From: Triatoma infestans
Taxonomy: Eukaryota; Arthropoda; Insecta; Hemiptera; Reduviidae
Assembly: GCA_011037195.1 (NCBI GenBank)
Contig: JAAEAF010001583.1
Coordinates: forward strand, 94,388-158,387
DNA length: 64,000 nt
Direction: 5' to 3'
Shown: piece after piece, positions 57,581 through 64,000 of the stretch
Layout of the letters: the number at the start of each line of letters is the position of its first letter
Position numbering within the stretch: the first letter of the stretch is position 1
Made by a program: the position numbers and the translations under genes
Notes under the pieces: model-generated
What the model was told of the DNA's origin: nothing
Seen by the model: only the letters and a program-made list of their open reading frames with translations
The model's database searches: none

Positions 57581-58210
57581 GAAGTGCGACTTTACTGAAT
57601 TTATTTATTTTTTTCAGTTTTTCGCGTTTTACTAAAAAACGGCTCCAATGACTTTCTTTAGACTTTGTATTATACTATCTGTACACATACTTTTGGAGAG
57701 TTTTGGAGATCAGTAATGTTGAGGTTCCTTATAAAGTACCACTTCAGTACAATGTATGGTTCTACCACTTATATAATAATTAAAAATATTGCCACTATTC
57801 CAAATTGGAGGAAAATCGGTTAATCGGAAAATAACAATTTTGCGGAATACGTTTTTTTAGTTTTTTTGGGGAATTTTCTCGAAAACGATTATTACGATTT
57901 CCTAACTAACTGTACAATTATAAAACTTAACTAACTGTCACTTTTTATTTGTAACATATTTCTGGGAAAAATTCATTTTAGAAGCATTGTGAAGGGAAGG
58001 AATGGATCTTAGGTTTTCCGCTAAAATACTATTTCAATTTATTATATAATACTATTATTTATTACTTTATAAAATTTAATAAGAATTAAATGTATCGGCA
58101 AAAATTCTGAATTTGAAGAAAAACATTGACCGCAATTGTGTTCAAATTACTGAACAAAGGCAAATAAATCACAGACCTATCAGTTTTGTTAGAAAAATTT
58201 TCCATGTAAA

Positions 58211-58379
58211 TTGATTCCGTGGAGGGCAGTGTTGGGATTCCGGAGAGAGGGCAGTGTTGGGATTCCGAGAGAGGGCGTGTATGGGATCCGGAGAGAGGGC
58301 TTGTTTGATTCCGGAGAGAGGGCGTGTTGGATTCCGGAGAGAGGGCAGTGTTGGGATTCCGGAGAGAGGGCAGTGTTGG
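58211..58379 (+). repeat. Minisatellite, about 7 units of 22-25 bp
   Basis: Unit ATTCCGGAGAGAGGGCAGTG then TTGGG, with small deletions and A-to-G changes among units (for example GGGCGTGTATGGG, GGGCTTGTTTG). Much more GC-rich than the surroundings. Frames open on both strands are by-products. Confidence 0.95.
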
Positions 58380-58424
58380 AAAGTCACGCGCGTATTAAAA
58401 TTACGTTAAATTTTTTTATACGAG

Positions 58425-58500
58425 TAAGTAAAAAAAAAAGAAGCTTTTAGCGAATGATCTGTGTATGTGTGAGTGTAATTTAAAAATACCGAATCTGTAG
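58425..58500 (+). mobile_element. HLR fragment around the GT position
   Basis: AGCTTTTAGCGAATGATCTG, TGTATGTGTGAGTG, AATTTAAAAATACCGAA resemble the region just before and after the microsatellite of the family. Confidence 0.5.
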
Positions 58501-59120
58501 ATAATATATCAAAATAAAAGAAAATGTGATATTGAGAAAGAGATTTTAATGTTTCTCTTCATGTTTTTGCAGTATCCTTTCTTTTTTTTATCTACATAGA
58601 TATTTGGACATTTATAAATTTATTTACATTTTCTCTGACAAATTGTTGTAATTTTATAAATTTCCAAACACTATTTACTTTTGTTAAAGAAACAGTTTTA
58701 ATTTATAATCCATACAATATCTGTGTCAGACATACATGGATATATATATATATAACTATGTCAGACAACTAGATATCAATTCCAGGGCCATATATTCAAT
58801 GTATACAACATTGTACATCTACTGCGGTACCAATTACCGCGGCTAAAATATATATGCTGTTATTCCCAATGGAGAGTTTTCATTTTTCTGTATACCATAT
58901 TTCCATTTTATTTTAGTCCTTCAAATATAGTTAAATTGAAAATCTAGAATAGTAAAGCGGAAATATTTGTAATTTACTTACTAATTTAATATTGCCATTT
59001 TCTTATCAACCAAATTAAGGGCTGCGGTATTCATGAGGATCGGTGGCATTGATTTTTAACATTTTAAACAGATTTTCTTTTTTCTGTTTTGTGGCTGAAT
59101 ATACTGATTAAGGCTGTGTA
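58501..59120. other. Gene-free AT-rich stretch
   Basis: Nothing identified besides a (TA)n run near 58740. Confidence 0.5.
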
Positions 59121-59130
59121 CATTTTTTTT

Positions 59131-59742
59131 ATAAACATTTTTATTGATATTTACAACTGCCATGCAGCGATGACAATCGTAATAAACCATAAAACTGTCC
59201 TACAAGGCAGCCGATTACGTAAGCAGATGATCGCGAGGCCATCAACGCTTCAGTCGTCGTGATGGGTTAGAGGGGATAGTTGTGGTTGAGAGCGCTTGGA
59301 TAAGTGGATTTGAATGAGAGGATAGTTGAGAATGGAACTTTAGATAACGAGACTTGGATGTCGCAGAAACGAAGGGAGTTATAAGGTCGTTATGGATGGT
59401 GTGATTGGAAACGTAGAAGGGAGCATTGACTATGGTGCGAATGATTTTTGGACTATAGTGATTGAATGCGATAAAGATTTGAATGTCTGGCTGTTTCATA
59501 CAGTTCGATTCCTTAAAACCAAATAGGGGCTAATAGAGAGTAATATAGTTGTCGTTTATTATGTAATGTAAGTTTCGAACGTATGTCTAGAAGTTTTTTT
59601 AGTATTTTGTATCTGTTATTCAGTTCAGTTCTTTTTAATCGAGTGTAGGTATTCCATGTTAGTCGTTTGTCAAGATTGATACCAAGGTAACGAACTTTTG
59701 TGACGGGAGATAAAGGAATATGTTTGAAATATATATAGGAGG
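59131..59742 (-). pseudogene. C-terminal end of a Jockey-like reverse transcriptase
   Basis: On the minus strand: LSPVTKVRYLGINLDKRLTW, KILKKLLDIRSKLTLHNKRQ, LLAPIWF followed by a stop, GIELYETARHSNL, a frameshift, then SPKIIRTIVNAPFYVSNHTI and HNDLITPFV. The patterns YLGxxLDxRLTW, KxxLYxxxLxPIW, and IVNAPFYVxNxxIHxDL are typical of the thumb and tail of Jockey-clade non-LTR elements in insects. The motif RRLKRWWPRDHLL closes the frame. It is 5' truncated before the catalytic motifs; a T-run at about 59122-59131 on the plus strand would be its poly(A) tail. One stop and one frameshift. Confidence 0.8.
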
Positions 59743-59763
59743 TTGAAATATATATATATTTTT

Positions 59764-60140
59764 ATAATATATTTTTACTTTCTTTTACTCCTAGTAAGAG
59801 GAAGTATAGTAATCGTGTCAAATTTTTGGTTTAGTTTTCTTAACACTCAGCAGTTGATGGAACAGAAAAAATAAAAGGAATTAACAAATTCCTCCATAGG
59901 AATCCCGAAAATTCATTTTTCAGAAAACTATTCCAAATAAAAGTGCTAGAATTGCAGATGTTTATGTGTGGTATGTGATGTTCAAGGAAAACAGTTAAAA
60001 TTTGTCAGAATCCTTCGTGTCGGAAGCGATTGTGGTACTTACGCGGAATATAAAGTTTTTATCTTCTTGCGATGTTTAAAGTTCAATTTCGAAACTTTTA
60101 CCGAATCGCAATACTTTCTTTTACAGCGATAAGAGAAAGT
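59764..60140. mobile_element. HLR composite: plus 5' end followed by minus 5' part
   Basis: The left end TTTTACTTTCTTTTACTCCT, AGTAAGAGGAAGTATAGTAA is a plus-strand 5' terminus; the right end TCGCAATACTTTCTTTTACA, GCGATAAGAGAAAGTAAAA is a minus-strand 5' terminus. The two halves face each other like a fold-back element. Confidence 0.75.
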
Positions 60141-60249
60141 AAAATTCAAATGGAACTCAAATTTAAATCATCCATTTCAGATATCACCAATGCATTCGAA
60201 ATGAAAATTTCAATAACAATCAACTGAAAGTCAAACTTTACAATTTTTT

Positions 60250-61018
60250 TTAATTTCTCTTCCTTAGTATTTCTCTAATCCTTAGTAAGGAAGAAGAATT
60301 GCGATTGTCTATTTCCGAAATCAAATTTCTACCGGAAATAGATGTTTTAAATTTCACTGAGATAAAAATTTTTTTTATTTAGCGAATGGTCTGTACGGTG
60401 TGTCTGTGTCTGTGTCTGTGAACATAATATCTATGTACGGTGTGTCTGTGTCTGTGTCTGTGAACACAATATCTAAAAAACGAAAAATAATAGGAAGCTT
60501 ACATTTGGTATTTCGTTTACCAACGCATCAATCACTTAGCTTCCGGGCAAAATTCATCAACCAATTTTCGCGATTTTCTCTAATATTAAGTTACATCAGA
60601 GCAGGTTACAATTCCAAATTTCAAGCAACTTAAATAAGCGGAAATGCGACTTTACAGAATATGATTTTGAATTATTTGGAATTTTCTCGAAAACTACTAT
60701 AACGATTTCCTTTAAACTTGGCATACTAATTGCACAGTTTAATCCTATCACTTGTATTTCTAAAATTTTTAATGAAAAAATTGTGGAATCAGAGATGTTA
60801 TAATTCAAATGTGTTTGTTCAATATTGCTGGCCCTCTCTACAATGTAATCATTCTTTACCTGCCTTTGTTTGTTGGAATGGCACTTATCCCCCCACCACT
60901 TCTATATTTATGTCTTTGACAAATATGTGAAATTTGAGTTTAAAAAAAAATTTTCATTTTATATATAACTGGACTAACAGCAGTAAGAGAAATTTGTGTA
61001 GCTGTTCCACACTAGAAT
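60250..61018 (+). mobile_element. HLR copy
   Basis: 5' block TAGTATTTCTCTAATCCTTA, AGTAAGGAAGAAGAATTGCG, AATTTCTACCGGAAATAGAT, a duplicated TGTGTCTGTGTCTGTGAACA tract at about 60398-60466, a module with CTACTATAACGATTTCC, and the 3' end CAGCAGTAAGAGAAATTTGT with a damaged hairpin and ACACTAGAATTTT. Confidence 0.85.
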
Positions 61019-61135
61019 TTTCTTCTTTTTTTTCAATTCATTGCAACTTCTCTCCATAGAAGACTTCAGAGATTTTCTTTAAACTTGGTACTAACTAATA
61101 CACACATGAAGGGGCATCTCTTTTATTAGGAACAT
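61019..61135 (+). mobile_element. HLR module, left part (split by insertion)
   Basis: AGAGATTTTCTTTAAACTTG, CTAATACACACATGAAGGGG and TCTTTTATTAGGAACAT correspond to the internal module; it resumes at 62814 after the retrotransposon. Confidence 0.75.
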
Positions 61136-62813
61136 AAATAGCTGTCACTGAAGGTGTGCTACAGGGGGAAATATTGAGCCCTCTCCTCTTCTCAATTTAT
61201 TTTGCTGGGATAGTAAGTCATTTTGAGAGGTTTGATCTTAAGGGATTGGATATAGGTGGAGAAAAAGATCTCCAATGTTTGTTATGTGCGGATGACATGG
61301 TTATACTCTCATATTCTTGGAGGGATACTCAATTAAAACTTGATAAGCTTTCTACTTATTGTAAAGAACATTCTTACAGGTAAATGCCAGTAAAACTAAA
61401 ATTGTTATTTTTCATAAAGGAGGATCGCTTGGTAATATGAGAAAGATTAAGTATGAAAATTTTGAAATTGAAATCTGTAAGTCATATGTCTACTTAGGTA
61501 TTCCGTTCACTTCTTCTGGAAAGTTTAGGCAAGCTTGTTCTGCTTCTCTAGCCAGGAGTGCTGTCGCCAACTCTAGAGTGTTTTCATTGTTATGTGCATC
61601 TAAATCTGATTCTTGGCACACTAAATGCCAGATATATGACTCGTTAAGTGAAAGTGTTCTCTTATATATGTCGGAAGTATGGGCCGGTCAGTATGTAAAC
61701 ATAGTTGAAAAAGGCCATTTAAAATTTTTTAAATACCTATTAGGCCTTTCAATAACTACTCCTGATAGTTTTGTTAGGATAGAAGCGGGACGCACTCATA
61801 TGATATGCAAAATTTTTAAAAGAATGTTAGGGTGGTGGTGTAAGCTCCTAAGTATGTCTGATAATCAACTTCCCAAGCAATGTTATAAAAGGTTATTACA
61901 AATCATAGACCTCAAGAATGTACCATTTAATTGGGCGTTTGAATTGAAAGAGATGCTTTGCTCGGTTGGCGCTAGATATATCTGGGATAGTCAAAACTCT
62001 GAAATTGTATCAAGTAACTTTAATAGCTTAGTAGAAACTATGAAAAACCATTGTATGAGTAAATATATTGAACTATTAATAAATGCTAGATATAATTTAT
62101 CTTTCCGAAATATTAGTAATCTTGGGATAAGTGAAGATTATCTGCATTGCAATGTACATTTTGTTAAAATTAAATTGATGTCACAATTAAGACTTGCATG
62201 TGATAAATTGGCAAGAATTATTATTAAAGGAGACAAAATCCAATTTAGACAAGATTTGCATTGCACATGTTGTGATTTATCGAGACCTGATAACTTAATT
62301 CACTTTTTGGTTGAATGTCCCTCTTTCCTAACCTACAGAAAACTTTATTTAAATAAATATATATTAAGTAATAAAAGCAACCGTGATAATTTCGAATGTC
62401 TTTTATCACATCTCGATACTCACAAGATAAATGATATATATTTATTCTGTATTAAAGCTGTATCATTAAGAAAGTTCCTCTCTATAAATTTTGTACATTA
62501 TTTTTTCATATAATTGGTAAAGATTTTAACTAATTCTTTGACACCATTACAGTTCTTTTTGAATTTCTCTTTCTTTATATGCATATATATATATATATAT
62601 ATAGATGTACACATGTACAAATGTAAAAGATGTGTTTTATGTTTGTTTTTATTTTATACTATTTCTATGTTTTATCTTTTTTTCTTTCTTTTTTTTTAGG
62701 TTTATATTTTTATTTAATTTTGTATTTATATTTTTTGTAATTACTGTTCATTGTATGCCCCACTCCTTGCTATGGATTGTATCCCAGAAGCAAAAAATAA
62801 ATAAATAAATAAA
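61136..62813 (+). mobile_element. 5'-truncated non-LTR retrotransposon nested in an HLR
   Basis: Flanked by TATTAGGAACAT at 61124-61135 and 62814-62825 (12-bp TSD). It begins inside the RT domain and ends with an (AAAT)n tail (about 62796-62813). It is a different family from the 17-kb and 29-kb elements. Confidence 0.93.
61138..62513 (+). pseudogene. RT palm/thumb and C-terminal domain of the nested non-LTR element
   Basis: Opens with VTEGVLQGEILSPLLFSIYF (the GxxQGxxLSP motif) and LLCADDMVILS at 61282 onward, in which the catalytic Asp pair is kept but the usual aromatic residue before ADD is Cys. A one-base lesion near 61375 ends the first frame; the second (VNASKTKIVIFHKGG, then the long frame to 62513) has YVYLGIPFTSSGK, LLYMSEVWAGQ, FKYLLGLSITTPDSF, and a C-terminal Cys/His motif CTCCDLSRPDNLIHFLVECP. 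The first half of RT and any endonuclease are missing. With a single frame break over nearly 1.4 kb this is one of the youngest insertions in the window. Confidence 0.88.
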
Positions 62814-63180
62814 TATTAGGAACATTGTCATATCCAGGACAATTTATCTAGGAAAAGTTTTCCAGGCAAGCTGCAAGTTTAAATTATTTCTTTAAAGTGC
62901 AACTTAACTGCAATTTACACTATTCACAATACTACCACCTATATAATATTAATGTTATCGTTGATGCATCGCAAGAATTCCAAGTTTCAGTTTAATGAAA
63001 GGGCAAATTTACAAAATAGATGGAAAACATTTCTAATAATTGTCTTTGAACTTTGTGAGTGCCCAACTGCCCAGATTATAATTCTTTCATCCTTTTCCGG
63101 AATTGAGTGGTTTACTAGGGTCCGTCATTTAGACTTAACTTTAGACTGTAATTAAAAATTGAAGAAAATTTGACAAATAG
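62814..63180 (+). mobile_element. HLR module, right part (after insertion)
   Basis: AACATTGTCATATCCAGGAC, AAGTGCAACTTAACTGCAAT, AATACTACCACCTATATAAT and AAGAATTCCAAGTTTCAGTT continue the module begun at 61019. Confidence 0.7.
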
Positions 63181-64000
63181 AATTGTAAATGATTTCAAAA
63201 CAGATTTTTATATATTACAGAACCAAAAACATCCCCATTATATTATTGCAAGATATAAATAATGTTAGAACAGCAACTTCTACCGCCAGATATATATATA
63301 TAGCAAGCTAATGTACGGTAACCTATATAATAGATCATAAATTTAACGCTATAAATATTGAATCCTAAATCCCACATATTTATTATAACATAAAACATGT
63401 ATTATATCATATTATACTATTTCCGAACGTCAGTGAATATCTATTTATTAACTGTTTATAACTGTTGGTTTTAAAGTTATTTATTTTGAATTTTGGTTTA
63501 TTATGATGTTTTCTATTATAATATAAAATACAATACACATTTTGAACATAATAAATAATATTAAATATTACATATTTTATTATGATACATTTAAAATTAA
63601 CGCCCACCTTGTTTTTTTTTAAAATAAAAATTATATTATAATTAATACTAAACATTTTAGCTTATAACAGTAACATTCATATACCTGAAAGGATTTATGT
63701 GTAATCCCTGTCCCATAAACTGTGACTAATCACTTTTATCCAATGATTTGGCCCTGAATCCAAATGATAAGAAAGTCAGTAGATGTTTAGTCTCCATACT
63801 GCACTAATCTCTTCTATGCAAAGTGAGTCTTCATTCTTTTTCAATTTTTTTTTTTTCCTATATTGTTTTAAATACTTTTTAAATAACGGAATGACTCATG
63901 TTCGGAATCAGTGAGTATGGGGCCGTCAGAGCGGTTACTATGCTCGAGGAGAGGACAGTCAACGTCAAGTGGTCGGAATGTTGGAAGGAAACCACACTAC
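63181..64000. other. Gene-free AT-rich end of the window
   Basis: No gene or known repeat recognised; the last 100 bases are less AT-rich but show no clear motif. Confidence 0.5.

Larger units (their letters stand above)
57175..58200 (+). mobile_element. HLR copy with G-rich tract and a nested 46-bp insertion
   Basis: Degraded 5' hairpin, ACTTTCACCAGAAATACATT, a G-rich GT tract (57263-57412), ATCTCAAAAACGAAAGATCG, both modules (about 57640-57860 and 57890-58150). It is interrupted at 57535-57580 by a fragment of the RNase H-bearing non-LTR family. The 3' terminal hairpin is not found. Confidence 0.85.

Noticed and set aside
57159..57598. Open frames rich in Gly/Val/Cys/Tyr or His/Thr/Pro
   Set aside because: They translate the G-rich GT tract; no domain and strong simple-sequence bias.
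58169..58450. Arg/Glu-rich and Pro/Ser-rich frames
   Set aside because: Both come from the 24-bp minisatellite read on either strand.

Overview
The window reads as AT-rich intergenic or intronic DNA from an animal, most likely an arthropod. No host protein-coding gene can be supported. Nearly every stretch with recognisable coding potential belongs to a transposable element, and all but a few of those frames are broken. The mix of elements (APE-type non-LTR retrotransposons with and without RNase H, a Jockey-like fragment, a gag-bearing LTR element, a hAT element with 8-bp target duplication, and a very abundant short rolling-circle-like repeat) fits an insect genome. A sap-feeding hemipteran is only a guess from general resemblance of the element types.

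Layout. 0.4-1.5 kb: 5'-truncated non-LTR insertion (minus) carrying an RNase H domain. 3.7-5.3 kb: first cluster of the dominant short repeat, called HLR here (helentron-like repeat). 6.5-16.9 kb: a shattered LTR retrotransposon with LTRs in both orientations, a gag pseudogene on the minus strand and a 3' end with polypurine tract; a nearly 5-kb RNase H-bearing non-LTR element has inserted into one of its LTR fragments. 17.1-19.95 kb: old non-LTR copy sitting exactly on an HLR end. 20.7-22 kb: two HLR copies head to tail. 22.9-24.0 kb: 12-bp minisatellite with 32 units, then an inverted repeat. 24.16-27.20 kb: hAT deletion derivative with perfect 8-bp TSD. 27.6-28.3 kb: HLR. 29.1-31.0 kb: younger relative of the 17-kb element with a long TSD. 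31-64 kb: mainly HLR copies in both orientations, a degraded LTR (36.2 kb), a perfect 16-bp-stem hairpin (39.7 kb), small non-LTR fragments (50.6, 53.4, 57.5, 59.1 kb), a tRNA-like SINE candidate (52.9 kb), a 7-unit minisatellite (58.2 kb) and a non-LTR insertion nested in an HLR (61.1-62.8 kb).

The main biological signal is the HLR family. More than twenty copies or fragments share a 5' end with a hairpin, a GT-rich microsatellite, two related internal modules, a 3' subterminal inverted copy of the 5' motif, and a terminal hairpin (GTGTGA, 5-nt loop, TCACAC) followed by CAGATTTTTT. Copies often lie head to tail. This is the architecture known for HINE/DINE-1 elements mobilised by Helentrons, and it suggests an undescribed family whose autonomous partner lies outside this window. 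Several insertions carry target-site duplications, so the order of events can be partly read: HLR copies are older than the 61-kb retrotransposon, and the LTR fragments are older than the 8-13 kb non-LTR element.
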